Shown here one piece after another: positions 23,532 through 32,521 of a stretch of DNA of 41,706 bases (positions within the stretch are counted from its first letter, which is position 1; every line of letters begins with the position of its first letter). The DNA is from Syntrophobacteraceae bacterium. GTDB taxonomy: Bacteria > Desulfobacterota > Syntrophobacteria > Syntrophobacterales > Syntrophobacteraceae. The stretch covers positions 1 through 41,706 of the forward strand of contig JABUEY010000019.1 of the NCBI GenBank assembly GCA_013314815.1, in the 5' to 3' direction. Made by a program: the position numbers and the translations under genes. The notes beneath the pieces are model-generated. The model searched no databases. It saw nothing but the letters and a program-made list of their open reading frames with translations, and was not told where the DNA came from.

Positions 23532-25703
23532 ATGGAAACGCCTGTGAACGGTCTTATCGCTCTTATATCTGCACTCGCCCTTGTGGTTCTGATCACCTTC
23601 GGAAGCCTCCGCTGGAGGCGGCTTGCCGCCAGGGAACCGAGAATCCTTCTCTCGGGAGGCGGTACTGGGGGACATGTCAACCCCGCCCTCGCCATTGCGG
23701 AAGGAATCAAGAATAAGGAACCGAACGCGAAATTCCTCTACGTGGGCGTGCGGGGAAAAGCCGAAACCATCATTGTGCGGCGCGTGGGATACCCGCTGCT
23801 CTTCGTTTCTTCGGAAGGCTATCCGGGCCTGAAGTTGTCCTGGCGTTCCTTTCGCTTCCTGTGCCGGCTGTGCATCGGTGTGACCCAGTCCGTCATCATC
23901 CTTTTCTGGTTCGCCCCCCGCTGGATCATCGCCACGGGAGGCTACGTCAGCGCTCCGGTCATACTGGCCTCGCTGGTTCTGCGGCTGTTCCGGATCTGCC
24001 CGACCACGATCTTTCTTCACGAACAAAACAGTATTCCCGGCCAGTTGAACGCAGTATTGGGGAAATGGGTGGACCGGGTGCTCCTGACCTTTCCACAGAC
24101 CGTTTCGTTCTTCCCCCGCAATGGCGTGGTCGTCGGCTATCCCATCCGGCATTCCATCACGCTGGTACCCAGGGAAGAGGCCTTCTCGCGCCTGCCCTTC
24201 AAAGTCCCTGAGGGGAGGCAGGTGGTTTTCGTGTTCGGCGGATCCCAGGGAGCCCGGACGATCAACCGGGCCATCGTGGATGCTCTGCCCCATCTCCTTC
24301 CGCATCGACACCGGCTCTTCATCATCCATGGCATGGGGCTGGCCCGGTCTTCGGATTATCATGCCGTCGAAGATACGGAGTCACGGATCCGATCCGCCTT
24401 GAAACCCGAAGACCGGGTCCTGATCGAGGAATTCTACTTCAGGCAGGATTATTTTCACAACATTGCCGACGTCTACTCGATAAGTGACTTGATCGTCTGC
24501 AGAAGCGGAGCAGGAAGCCTCAACGAGATTTCACGCATGGGAAAGCCGGCCATCCTGATACCCAAGGCCAACCTGCCCGGCGATCACCAGGTCATGAACG
24601 CCAGGGCCATGAAGCACGCAGGTGCAGCGGAAATCCTCTTCGAAGATACCATCATGGAAAACGGCAGGCTGCTCGAAAAACTCGAAGGCAAATTCCTGGC
24701 TGAACGCATATTGAGACTTTTGCAGGATCCGGACCAGATCGAGAAGATGGCCGCCAACACCAATCGCTTTCTGAGGCGTCAGGCCATCGAACGCATCCTG
24801 AGCGAAATCTACCGGGACAACAGCTTCAACAACGGAATCGGCTGTCCTCCTGTCCCTTTTCGAGCCCTGTTCAGCAATCACCGGCTGCTCCAGATTCTGA
24901 GCACCGCGTACGAAACATCTCCGCGAAGCTACGACCCGCTGGCCGTGATAGGCGACGAAGACGATCTCATTTATTACCGCCACAGGGCTGCGGGGCTTCT
25001 CAGTCACCAGGCATGGCAGGACCGGAACCTCGGAATCAAGCTCATCGGGCTCACTCACTACAAAGAAAAGATCCCCACACTGCTCCATATGCTGACGGAT
25101 CGTTCACCCACAACGAGAATCAGGAGGATCTTCGGTGGAGATTTCGAGCAGGTGGGCTTTATCCGGCGAAACATTGTGCAGGCACTGCAGGTGATGAATC
25201 ACTTCGATGCGGATGTGGAAAAAGCCCTGCTCACAGCGGCTGATGATCCCTACTATGAAGTCCGGGCGCAGGTCTGCCGCACGGCAATGCATTTCGGATC
25301 CGCCATCGCCGGCAGGGAGGTCTGGATGGACACCCTTATGAAGAAACTGGACGACGACTGCTTCGAGGTGGTTCTGATGGCAGCCGGAGCACTCGGAGAA
25401 GTGGGCATCGACGGGAGAGCCCTCGAAGCCCTGCTGAACTTGAAGAATTCTCACTACTGGCAGGTTCGGGATGCGGCACTCAAGGGACTTAGCCGCCTGG
25501 TGGAACGTCGGGTCATCAGCCCCTCTCCCGATCTCCTCTGCCGAATGGCAGGCTTTATCCTGACCTCGACGGACTTCAGGCCTCATTTCTCCATCAAGGA
25601 GACTTTCAACATGATTCAAAAAGGCTGCCGGGACAGGCTGATGATCGAGGAAGGACTCGATGCATCCCCTCTCCCGTCCGAAAAAGCCGCTGGGAAGAGC
25701 TGA
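23532..25703 (+). CDS. MurG-like glycosyltransferase fused to a C-terminal HEAT-type repeat domain
   Basis: 723 residues, twice the usual MurG length (about 360). An N-terminal membrane anchor (8-25) is followed by a complete MurG-like GT28 region: SGGGTGGH (41-48), GGYVSAPV (136-143), HEQNSIPG (163-170), FGGSQGA (235-241), SGAGSLNE (325-332) and GDHQVMNA (350-357). MurG transfers GlcNAc from UDP-GlcNAc to lipid I, giving lipid II. Residues about 480-705 hold alpha-helical repeats typed like HEAT (YYEVRAQVCRTAMHF, CFEVVLMAAGALGEVG, YWQVRDAALKGLSRL). The MraY-like gene starts two bases after its stop. Whether it is the main or an auxiliary MurG is unknown. Confidence 0.86.
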   Translation: METPVNGLIALISALALVVLITFGSLRWRRLAAREPRILLSGGGTGGHVNPALAIAEGIKNKEPNAKFLYVGVRGKAETIIVRRVGYPLLFVSSEGYPGLKLSWRSFRFLCRLCIGVTQSVIILFWFAPRWIIATGGYVSAPVILASLVLRLFRICPTTIFLHEQNSIPGQLNAVLGKWVDRVLLTFPQTVSFFPRNGVVVGYPIRHSITLVPREEAFSRLPFKVPEGRQVVFVFGGSQGARTINRAIVDALPHLLPHRHRLFIIHGMGLARSSDYHAVEDTESRIRSALKPEDRVLIEEFYFRQDYFHNIADVYSISDLIVCRSGAGSLNEISRMGKPAILIPKANLPGDHQVMNARAMKHAGAAEILFEDTIMENGRLLEKLEGKFLAERILRLLQDPDQIEKMAANTNRFLRRQAIERILSEIYRDNSFNNGIGCPPVPFRALFSNHRLLQILSTAYETSPRSYDPLAVIGDEDDLIYYRHRAAGLLSHQAWQDRNLGIKLIGLTHYKEKIPTLLHMLTDRSPTTRIRRIFGGDFEQVGFIRRNIVQALQVMNHFDADVEKALLTAADDPYYEVRAQVCRTAMHFGSAIAGREVWMDTLMKKLDDDCFEVVLMAAGALGEVGIDGRALEALLNLKNSHYWQVRDAALKGLSRLVERRVISPSPDLLCRMAGFILTSTDFRPHFSIKETFNMIQKGCRDRLMIEEGLDASPLPSEKAAGKS

Positions 25704-25705
25704 AC

Positions 25706-26815
25706 ATGATTTACCACCTGGGGAATTTTCTTTTTCAGATATCCGAGGCCTTTTCATTCTGCCGCCTGGTGAACTACATCAGTTTCCGCGCCATCATGGC
25801 GGCCTTGACCTCTGTTATTTTCGTGTTTCTGTTCAGCAGAAGCTTCATTCTCTTCGTTCACAGGCAGTGCTTCCTGGACCAGGTGAGGGAGACCGGGGTG
25901 CATTCCGCGTTCGATAAGAGTGGGACTCCCACCATGGGCGGGGTTTTGATCATTGGAGCTGTGTTGAGTTCCATGCTGATATGGGGGAACTGGAACAGCC
26001 CCTTCTTGCTGTGTTCTCTGGGCGGGATGCTCTGGTTCGGTTTTCTCGGCCTCCTGGACGACCTGTCCAAGGTGAGGATGAAGAGTGGAGACAGGGGACT
26101 TTCCGAGCGCACCAAGCTGGTCCTGCAGGGTTTGTTCGGCCTCGTTTTCGCCTGGATCTGCGTGGGCCCCTACGCCCCGCTGGGAGAGAACCTTTCCACC
26201 AAGCTCTATATCCCGTTCTACAAGTACCCTCTCCTCGACCCGGGCCCTTATCTGTATGGAGCTTTTATCTTTCTTTTCGTCATCTTTGTATCCAACGCGG
26301 TCAACATCACAGACGGACTCGACGGACTTGCAATCACTCCCGCCCTGTTCGTCGCCGTTGTCCTCGGAATCTTTGCATACGTGGAAGGAAACCGGATCTA
26401 TTCCAGCTACCTCTACTACCCGTATCTCAGGGGAGCAGGGGAGCTGACCGTCTTTGGAGCGGCGTTCGTGGGGGCGGGTCTCGGGTTTCTCTGGTACAAT
26501 GCATATCCGGCCCAGATTTTCATGGGAGACACCGGGTCCCTGGCCATTGGAGGAACCATGGCCGTCATGTCGGTGCTCCTGAAGCAGGAAATGCTCTTCC
26601 CCCTGCTGGGAGGGCTCTTCATTGCGGAAGCTCTCACCAGCCAGATCCAGGACAAGATTGGAGTCCGCTGGGTGGGGCGGCGCATCTTTTACCGGGCTCC
26701 CCTCCATCACAACCTTCAACACAAGGGCATCGCCGAAACCAAGGTCGTGATCCGCCTGTGGATTGTCGCCGGCATCCTGGCACTCATCTCGCTGGCTACT
26801 CTCAAGCTCCGCTGA
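25706..26815 (+). CDS. mraY: MraY-like phospho-MurNAc-pentapeptide transferase (divergent)
   Basis: 369 residues, typical MraY length, with about ten membrane helices. It transfers phospho-MurNAc-pentapeptide to undecaprenyl phosphate to give lipid I. Motifs: KSGTPTMGGV (71-80), the Asp pair LLDDLSKV (116-123), NAVNITDGLDGLA (197-209; usually NLTDGLDGLA) and FMGDTGSLAIGG (272-283). The C-terminal His motif reads APLHHNLQHKG (331-341), where MraY normally has HHH followed by ELKG, so the third His is Asn here. The polytopic topology and DD/NxxDG/GD motifs make the family assignment firm. It is coupled to the MurG-HEAT gene, outside any murE/murF/murD/ftsW cluster. Confidence 0.9.
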   Translation: MIYHLGNFLFQISEAFSFCRLVNYISFRAIMAALTSVIFVFLFSRSFILFVHRQCFLDQVRETGVHSAFDKSGTPTMGGVLIIGAVLSSMLIWGNWNSPFLLCSLGGMLWFGFLGLLDDLSKVRMKSGDRGLSERTKLVLQGLFGLVFAWICVGPYAPLGENLSTKLYIPFYKYPLLDPGPYLYGAFIFLFVIFVSNAVNITDGLDGLAITPALFVAVVLGIFAYVEGNRIYSSYLYYPYLRGAGELTVFGAAFVGAGLGFLWYNAYPAQIFMGDTGSLAIGGTMAVMSVLLKQEMLFPLLGGLFIAEALTSQIQDKIGVRWVGRRIFYRAPLHHNLQHKGIAETKVVIRLWIVAGILALISLATLKLR

Positions 26816-26863
26816 GGCATACCGAATAGAACGTCCCGATGCCATCAGGCAGGAGAAGTGAGA

Positions 26864-27199
26864 ATGTTATGGACTTTCCCTTCGTGGTGCCGCACGGGGA
26901 TTTCTCTCATCGCTTTCGGTCTTGTGATCGAACGCTTCAACATCCTTATCCGCGAGCTCCAGATCTTTTCCACGAGGGCCGAGCTGGCAGGGCAGATGAG
27001 AAGCACTCGCCACCTCGGGCTGACAGCGTTTCTGCTGGGGACACTCATTATCGTTATTGCCGGCTGGCGTTTCCCTTACCTGCGCAGACATATCAACGGC
27101 GGGGAAACGGTTTTTTCCATTCTTTCGGACGTTATCCCGATGGGGTCCATGCTCGTTACCGTTTACGCCATTCTCCTGTTCTTTGTGTTTCTGTTCTGA
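26864..27199 (+). CDS. DUF202/YidH-like small membrane protein
   Basis: About 111 residues from ATG 26864 (AGGAG eight bases upstream; GTG 26858 is in frame but too close to it). Three likely membrane helices: GISLIAFGLVIERF, LGLTAFLLGTLIIVIAGWRF and LVTVYAILLFFVFLF. The first helix motif (RTGISLIAFGLVIERF) is characteristic of DUF202. Function unknown. It lies 48 bases after mraY and 55 before panE, so may be cotranscribed. Confidence 0.8.
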   Translation: MLWTFPSWCRTGISLIAFGLVIERFNILIRELQIFSTRAELAGQMRSTRHLGLTAFLLGTLIIVIAGWRFPYLRRHINGGETVFSILSDVIPMGSMLVTVYAILLFFVFLF

Positions 27200-27254
27200 A
27201 GAGATGGAGGGATCCGCCCGAAAACACCACTCGAAGGAAGGAGGAAGGCAATTT

Positions 27255-28184
27255 ATGAACATTCTCATGCTGGGAGCGGGGGCCATGGGAAGCCTGCTGG
27301 GAGCCAGGTTGTCCCGGACATCGGCGCGTATTGTGCTGTTCAGCACCAATCAAAAGCATATTGAAGCCATTGGCCGGAACTCTCTTACGGTGGAAGAACT
27401 GGACGGAAGCGTCAGCCGGTTCACCATCGAGAGCTACCACCACGCTCATGATATCCCCATCAAGGCTGACCTGGTGATCGTCATGGTGAAAAGCTACGCC
27501 ACCCGGAAAGCCGTTTCGGGAGTACTCCAGTGCTGTGGTGACTCCACTGTTTTCCTCACCCTCCAGAACGGCATCGGCAACTGGGAGCAGATCGCGGAAC
27601 GGGTGGGTGAAAAATCGGTTCTGCTCGGCAGCACCGCCCAGGGAGCCACCCTTGTGGACGCGGGCGTCATCCGCCACGGAGGCAACGGTCCGACTTATAT
27701 CGGGGAACCCCGGCAGGGTGTTTCACGGCGAGTCAGGAACGTGGTCGACCTGTTCAACGAGGCGGGCATCAAAACCGAGCCCAGCGGCCGAATGGAACAA
27801 CTCATCTGGGAAAAACTCCACGTCAATGTCGGGATCAATGCCATCACCGCCCTGACAGGCATTCGCAACGGCTTTATCCCCGAGACGGAAGCGGCCGCCG
27901 CACTGTGCAAAGCTGCAGTTGTCGAGGCGATGGATGTGGCAGGCAGAAAAGGGTTCTCCATACCCGGCGACATGGTGGATCGCGTGCTGGGCATCGCCCG
28001 AGCGACGGCCATCAACCGGTCCTCCATGGGACAGGACGTGGACAGGAAGAAGCGCACCGAAATCGACGCAATCAATGGAGCGATCGTGAGAGCGGGGGAC
28101 GAACTGGGGATCCCGGTCCCCGTCAACCGCACCCTCACCCTGCTGATCAAGACCCTGGAAGCCCACTATCTGAAGGCGCAGTAG
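27255..28184 (+). CDS. panE: 2-dehydropantoate 2-reductase
   Basis: 309 residues from ATG 27255 (GGAGGAAGG upstream). It reduces ketopantoate to pantoate with NADPH in pantothenate and CoA synthesis. The Rossmann motif is MLGAGAMGSLLGARLS. The catalytic Lys region is WEKLHVNVGINAITALTG, and DVDRKKRTEIDAINGAIVRA is the standard C-terminal motif with Glu and Asn. Paired with panB, 211 bases downstream, which supplies its substrate. Confidence 0.94.
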   Translation: MNILMLGAGAMGSLLGARLSRTSARIVLFSTNQKHIEAIGRNSLTVEELDGSVSRFTIESYHHAHDIPIKADLVIVMVKSYATRKAVSGVLQCCGDSTVFLTLQNGIGNWEQIAERVGEKSVLLGSTAQGATLVDAGVIRHGGNGPTYIGEPRQGVSRRVRNVVDLFNEAGIKTEPSGRMEQLIWEKLHVNVGINAITALTGIRNGFIPETEAAAALCKAAVVEAMDVAGRKGFSIPGDMVDRVLGIARATAINRSSMGQDVDRKKRTEIDAINGAIVRAGDELGIPVPVNRTLTLLIKTLEAHYLKAQ

Positions 28185-28395
28185 CGCCGCTGTGGCCGTC
28201 CTCTATCGAGATCACTCGATTTTCGCTTGACGAAAAAGGAAAAGGCGGCGATGTTGTCTTCGCGCCAGGAGATGACCCCCGGAAGGGTTGCATTTACCGG
28301 CGGCGAGGAGCCTGGACATTGTGTCTCACAGGCTTGGACCGAACTGTTGGACGACGTGCACCAGACACTTGGATTACCAGGAGGAAGGTACGATC

Positions 28396-29232
28396 ATGAA
28401 AAATCGAGTTACTGTTCCGGATGTTGTGGCTGCCAAGGGCAAAAGAAAACTCTCCATGCTGACCGCGTACGACTACCCTACTGCACTGTGGGCCGACCAA
28501 AGCGGAGTGGACATGCTCCTGGTGGGAGATTCGCTGGCAATGGTCGTTCTCGGGCATGAAGACACCCTCTCGGTCGGAATGACCGAAATGCTTCATCACA
28601 CTCGCGCCGTCACCCGGGGTGCGAAAAGAGCGCTGGTCGTCGGGGATATGCCCTTTATGTCCTACCAGGCGAGTATCGAACAGGCCCTGCTGAACGCCGG
28701 CCTGTTTCTTAAGGAAGCAAAGGCCCAGGCGGTAAAACTCGAAGGAGGCAGAAGGGTCGTTGCACAGGTCAAGGCCATGGTGGAAGCAGGCATTCCCGTG
28801 CAGGGGCACCTCGGCTTGACTCCCCAGAGCGCAGCCGTATTCGGCGGATTCAAGGTGCAGGGCAAGACCGCCGAAGCCGCCAAGGTTCTCATTGAAGACG
28901 CTCAGGCACTGACTGAGGCCGGCTGCTTCAGCATCGTGCTCGAAGCCATCCCCTCACCCATCGCCACGATGATCACCGAAAGCATTCCCATTCCGACCAT
29001 CGGCATCGGTGCAGGACCGAATTGTGACGGCCAGGTCCTGGTGGTCCACGACGTACTTGGACTCTTCGACCGCTTCACGCCGCGGTTTGTCAAGCAGTAC
29101 GCAAAGCTTGGAGAAGCGATGAAGGCTGCCATCACCCAGTACAGGGAAGATGTGGAAAAAGGCATCTTCCCCGGACCCGAGCACGGTTTTGCCATGGACG
29201 AAAAGGAAATGACCAAGCTGTTCGCTTCCTGA
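28396..29232 (+). CDS. panB: 3-methyl-2-oxobutanoate hydroxymethyltransferase
   Basis: 278 residues from ATG 28396, preceded by AGGAGGAAGG. It makes ketopantoate from ketoisovalerate and methylene-THF, the step before PanE. Motifs: SMLTAYDYPTALWAD, VDMLLVGDSLAMVVLGH, VVGDMPFMSYQ, VKLEGG and PVQGHLGLTPQS. Metal ligands Asp and Glu fall in the expected places, and IGIGAGPNCDGQVLV is standard. No panC follows; the shc gene is convergent. Confidence 0.96.
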   Translation: MKNRVTVPDVVAAKGKRKLSMLTAYDYPTALWADQSGVDMLLVGDSLAMVVLGHEDTLSVGMTEMLHHTRAVTRGAKRALVVGDMPFMSYQASIEQALLNAGLFLKEAKAQAVKLEGGRRVVAQVKAMVEAGIPVQGHLGLTPQSAAVFGGFKVQGKTAEAAKVLIEDAQALTEAGCFSIVLEAIPSPIATMITESIPIPTIGIGAGPNCDGQVLVVHDVLGLFDRFTPRFVKQYAKLGEAMKAAITQYREDVEKGIFPGPEHGFAMDEKEMTKLFAS

Positions 29233-29297
29233 AAAAAGAAGTCATCCGGGCAAGGTCGCAAGATCGAACCCGTTTCCACTCGTTCGTACAGACCACT

Positions 29298-29333
29298 TTC
29301 ACCTCCCCTGCGAATCATCGCACGGGAGGTGAA
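29298..29333. terminator. Hairpin between convergent panB and shc
   Basis: TTCACCTCCC (29298-29307) pairs exactly with GGGAGGTGAA (29324-29333). After a C/C mismatch an inner stem TGCGA / TCGCA follows with loop ATCA. It lies between the two convergent stops, a typical place for a bidirectional terminator. There is no T tract on either side, so any termination would not be classical. Confidence 0.5.
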
Positions 29334-29357
29334 CCGTTTGGGGCACCCGGCGGATTT

Positions 29358-31448
29358 TCAGCGAAGGAATGACGCCTCTGCCTGGAGCTTTTGCCTGTAC
29401 TGCCCGAGGGCCATCAGAGGGAAACAATTGCGGTAGTTGTGATAGCGGATGTAGAAGTGCTTCGGAAAACCCGTCCCCGTAAAATACAGCTCTTCCCATG
29501 TCCCATCAGCTTGCTGGGTGCGAACCAGGTACTGTATACCCCGGTATACCTCCGGCGATTTCTCCTCGCCGCATGCCAGAAGAGACATGATAGCCCAGGC
29601 GGTCTGAGAGGGTGTGCTGGGGCCCTGCCCTCGAAGTTCCGGGTTCTCATATGAATCACACGTCTCCCCCCACCCTCCGTCCGGGTTCTGGTGGTCTTTG
29701 AGCCAGCGCACGGCTTTGCGGATACAAGGAGATTCGGGGGCTTCTCCGATGGAAATCAGGCCCTTCAAAACAGACCACGTCCCGTAGATGTAGTTTACAC
29801 CCCAGCGCCCCCACCAGGCGCCGTCGGGTTCCTGAAGATCCAGCAGGAATTGGATGGCCCTTTGAGCACGGGGATGGGAGCGATCATACCCGAAATAACC
29901 CATCGCCTCGATCACCCTGCCCGTAACGTCCGCCGTGGGATAATCCACCATGGCTTCCTGGTCGGCGAACGGAATCCTGTTCAGGATAACCATGTTGTTG
30001 TCCTTGTCAAAGGCGGCCCATCCTCCACATAAACTCTGCATGCTCAGGCACCACTCCATGCCTCTTTCCTTGACGCACGTGAGCCCATCGCAGCGGTCCG
30101 GGTTGAATCGGTTCAGGGTGCTCAACACCACAGCCGAATCGTCCACATCGGGATATTGAGTGTTGATGAATTCAAAAGCCCAGCCGCCGGGAGGACAGCA
30201 GTTTTTGACCTGCCAGTCGCCGCCGGTGGTCACCTGCTTTTCCATGAGCCATCGAGCGGCCTTTTGCACCGCAGGGTGATCGGTGGGTATGCCCGCATCG
30301 AGCAGGGCGAGGCAGGTGAGGGCGGTATCCCAGACCGGAGAGACGCACGACTGCATTCTCAACCCCTCTTCATCCTCGATGCAGAAATCCTCGAGAGCCT
30401 TCAAGCCCTTCCTGATCACCTCGTGGTCCAGCGGATATCCGAGATAATAGAGCGCAAGAATGGAATACACCATCGGGGGCTGAATTCCACCCCAGTCTCC
30501 ACTCTCTTCCTGGTGCTCGAGTATCCAGGTTTCCGCTTCCTGCACCGCCCTGTTGCGCAGAGACCTGATGGGATTCCGTTCAAAAGCCTTGGCAATGCGG
30601 TCGAAAAGGTAAAAAAGTTTATGGGTGCAGGACTGAAATCTCCTGCAGGTACCGGAGGAATCCGAAACATAGAGCTCGCGCACCCCGGCTTCCTCGGGCA
30701 GAGGATATCGGGGCCGTATGGCCAGCACGATGGAAAGCGGCACCACGGTGCCCCTCGCCCAGCTGCTGAACTCGTAGATGTTGAAGTAGAAATGCGGAGG
30801 CAGCAGGACCAGTTCTACCGGCATGGACGGCACCTTATCCCACGGGTATTGACCAAAGAGTGCCAGCCATATCTTGGTAAAAACGCGGGCCGATTCGATG
30901 CTTCCATGATCGAGAATGAACTGCCTCGCTCTGCGCAGAGCATCCGATTCAGGATCTTCACCGGCAAGCTTCAGGGCGAAATAGGCTTCGATGGTCGTGC
31001 TCAGATTGCCGCCGTCGCCATAGTACAACCCCCAGGCTCCGTTCGGCATCTGCTTGTTGAGCAGGTATCTGACCATACTTCTTTCAGCGGCGGGATTCTT
31101 CAGATCCAGGATCCGCAGAAGCATAACATACTCGGCCGTGATGGTTACATTCGATTCCAGTTCCGCCCACCAGTACCCATCGGAGTGTTGAGTGCGAAAA
31201 TAATACTCGCACGAGTTCCGGATCGCCGTCTCAATCTTTCTGACCCACGAACTGTGGACACCCGAATACTGAAGGTGCTGAAGATCGTCGGTCTCGGTCC
31301 CTTCCCTCGCATACCAGTCTCCCCTGGATGGAGAAACGTTGGTCGTCGTTGAGGATTCAGAATCTTTACAGGCTCCCCGATCCTCCCAGTCAAATTCGTG
31401 TTCGAGGAGTTCAGCCTTGTTTTCGCGTTTACCTGTAATTGGATTCAT
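29358..31448 (-). CDS. shc: Squalene-hopene cyclase
   Basis: Cyclises squalene to hopene, the first step of hopanoid synthesis, as a monotopic membrane enzyme. I used ATG 31448 (696 residues); a GTG at 31559 would add 37 residues with no better ribosome site. The catalytic DXDD motif is present (PDVDDSAVV, Asp codons beginning at 30149). Several QW repeats are readable (DPDGAWWGRWGVNYIYGT-type, QNPDGGWGET, QTDGTW-type), and the C-terminal FYIRYHNYRNCFPLMALGQY is standard. No sqs/hpn genes are adjacent, so squalene supply is elsewhere. A probable promoter and inverted repeat lie upstream. Confidence 0.96.
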   Translation of the reverse strand: MNPITGKRENKAELLEHEFDWEDRGACKDSESSTTTNVSPSRGDWYAREGTETDDLQHLQYSGVHSSWVRKIETAIRNSCEYYFRTQHSDGYWWAELESNVTITAEYVMLLRILDLKNPAAERSMVRYLLNKQMPNGAWGLYYGDGGNLSTTIEAYFALKLAGEDPESDALRRARQFILDHGSIESARVFTKIWLALFGQYPWDKVPSMPVELVLLPPHFYFNIYEFSSWARGTVVPLSIVLAIRPRYPLPEEAGVRELYVSDSSGTCRRFQSCTHKLFYLFDRIAKAFERNPIRSLRNRAVQEAETWILEHQEESGDWGGIQPPMVYSILALYYLGYPLDHEVIRKGLKALEDFCIEDEEGLRMQSCVSPVWDTALTCLALLDAGIPTDHPAVQKAARWLMEKQVTTGGDWQVKNCCPPGGWAFEFINTQYPDVDDSAVVLSTLNRFNPDRCDGLTCVKERGMEWCLSMQSLCGGWAAFDKDNNMVILNRIPFADQEAMVDYPTADVTGRVIEAMGYFGYDRSHPRAQRAIQFLLDLQEPDGAWWGRWGVNYIYGTWSVLKGLISIGEAPESPCIRKAVRWLKDHQNPDGGWGETCDSYENPELRGQGPSTPSQTAWAIMSLLACGEEKSPEVYRGIQYLVRTQQADGTWEELYFTGTGFPKHFYIRYHNYRNCFPLMALGQYRQKLQAEASFLR

Positions 31449-31591
31449 CCATTCACCCAAATGAGGTTGAGAGCCTTGCTGATCCGTTACGCGAGCATAC
31501 GGATGGAGAAAACACGCACATTCAAGCCCCGACTTCCCTTTCCGCCGGAACCTCTCCACGCACCGCGCCTCGATCCCCGGCCTGTAACCGT

Positions 31592-31635
31592 TACTTAAGT
31601 AGACAGTACTTATAACATTTTGAAGATTTTCTCAA
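31592..31635 (-). promoter_or_regulatory. Probable shc promoter with an inverted repeat
   Basis: On the minus strand, TTGAGA (31635-31630), a 15-base AT-rich gap and TATAAG (31614-31609). An inverted repeat AAGTA-GACAG-TACTT (31597-31611) overlaps the -10 end and start-site region, a possible operator. The spacing is short for sigma-70. Confidence 0.38.
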
Positions 31636-31707
31636 GTAAACTCGAAAGTATTGATGAATAACTCGCTAAACCCTTTGCGTTTCCAGGCAGATATGCAGCC
31701 GGGAGTC

Positions 31708-32517
31708 TCAGGTCGACACCCTGGCGCGGCCCCAGAGCAGCGACACAAAGAAGAACAGCGATGCCACCAGAATGACAGTGGCTCCTGAAGTCAGATTGAA
31801 AGCGTAAGAAAGCCACAGCCCGGTAAAGGAAAAGATACAGCTCAATATCGTGGAAAACACCATCATCCAGGCGAGAGAGACACTGAATTTCTCGGCAATA
31901 TAAGGCGGTATCGTAAGCAGTGCGATAACGAGGATAAGCCCGACCACACGGATCACCATCACCACGGAAAGGGCCATCAGGCCCAGGAGAATAAAATAGA
32001 GAGTCTTCACGGGAACGCCCATTGTCTGAGCGAATTCCTCGTCAAAGGACAAGGCGAGAAATCCGTTGTAGAAAAACGCGACCACCGCCACGATGACGAC
32101 ATCGAGTACGACCATCATGATCAGATCGTCCGAGGGAACGGCAAGGATACTCCCGAAGAGGTAGCTCATGACATCCACGCGATACCCGGACGTCAGATCG
32201 ATGAGGATGATACCCACGGCCATACCCAGGGCCCAGAGAACTCCGATGATGGTGTCGGCTCGCTGCTTGTTTCGAAGAGTGACCGTCGCCATGACCGCCG
32301 CCATGACCAGGGAAAAGACAGCAGCGCTGAAAGTCGGCGAAATACCAAGGAAAAACGCGATGCCGACTCCCCCGTAGGCCGCATGCGCAATGCCCCCGGA
32401 AATGAAAACGATGCGATTCACCACCACCAGGGTGCCAATAATGCCGCAGGCAACACTTGCCAGCAATCCTGCCCACAGGGCATTGCGCATGAACTCGAAT
32501 TGAAGTGCTTCCAGCAT
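31708..32517 (-). CDS. znuB: Zinc/manganese-type ABC transporter permease (ZnuB family)
   Basis: 269 residues from ATG 32517, just after the ATPase stop; GAGGA lies 10 bases upstream. About eight membrane helices. Family features: MRNALWAGLLASVACGIIGT, ISGGIAHAAYGGVGIAFFLG and FGSILAVPSDDL. It imports divalent metal (zinc, manganese or iron) with its ATPase. The cognate solute-binding protein is missing from the window. The metal cannot be decided by sequence alone. Confidence 0.9.
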   Translation of the reverse strand: MLEALQFEFMRNALWAGLLASVACGIIGTLVVVNRIVFISGGIAHAAYGGVGIAFFLGISPTFSAAVFSLVMAAVMATVTLRNKQRADTIIGVLWALGMAVGIILIDLTSGYRVDVMSYLFGSILAVPSDDLIMMVVLDVVIVAVVAFFYNGFLALSFDEEFAQTMGVPVKTLYFILLGLMALSVVMVIRVVGLILVIALLTIPPYIAEKFSVSLAWMMVFSTILSCIFSFTGLWLSYAFNLTSGATVILVASLFFFVSLLWGRARVST

Positions 32518-32521
32518 CCCG

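Noticed and set aside
28227-28559. Plus-strand frame of 110 codons between panE and panB
   Set aside because: It overlaps the first 160 bases of panB in another frame and becomes Cys/Arg-rich there; panB has an excellent ribosome site. The first half (before 28396) has mild coding character, so a decayed gene cannot be excluded.
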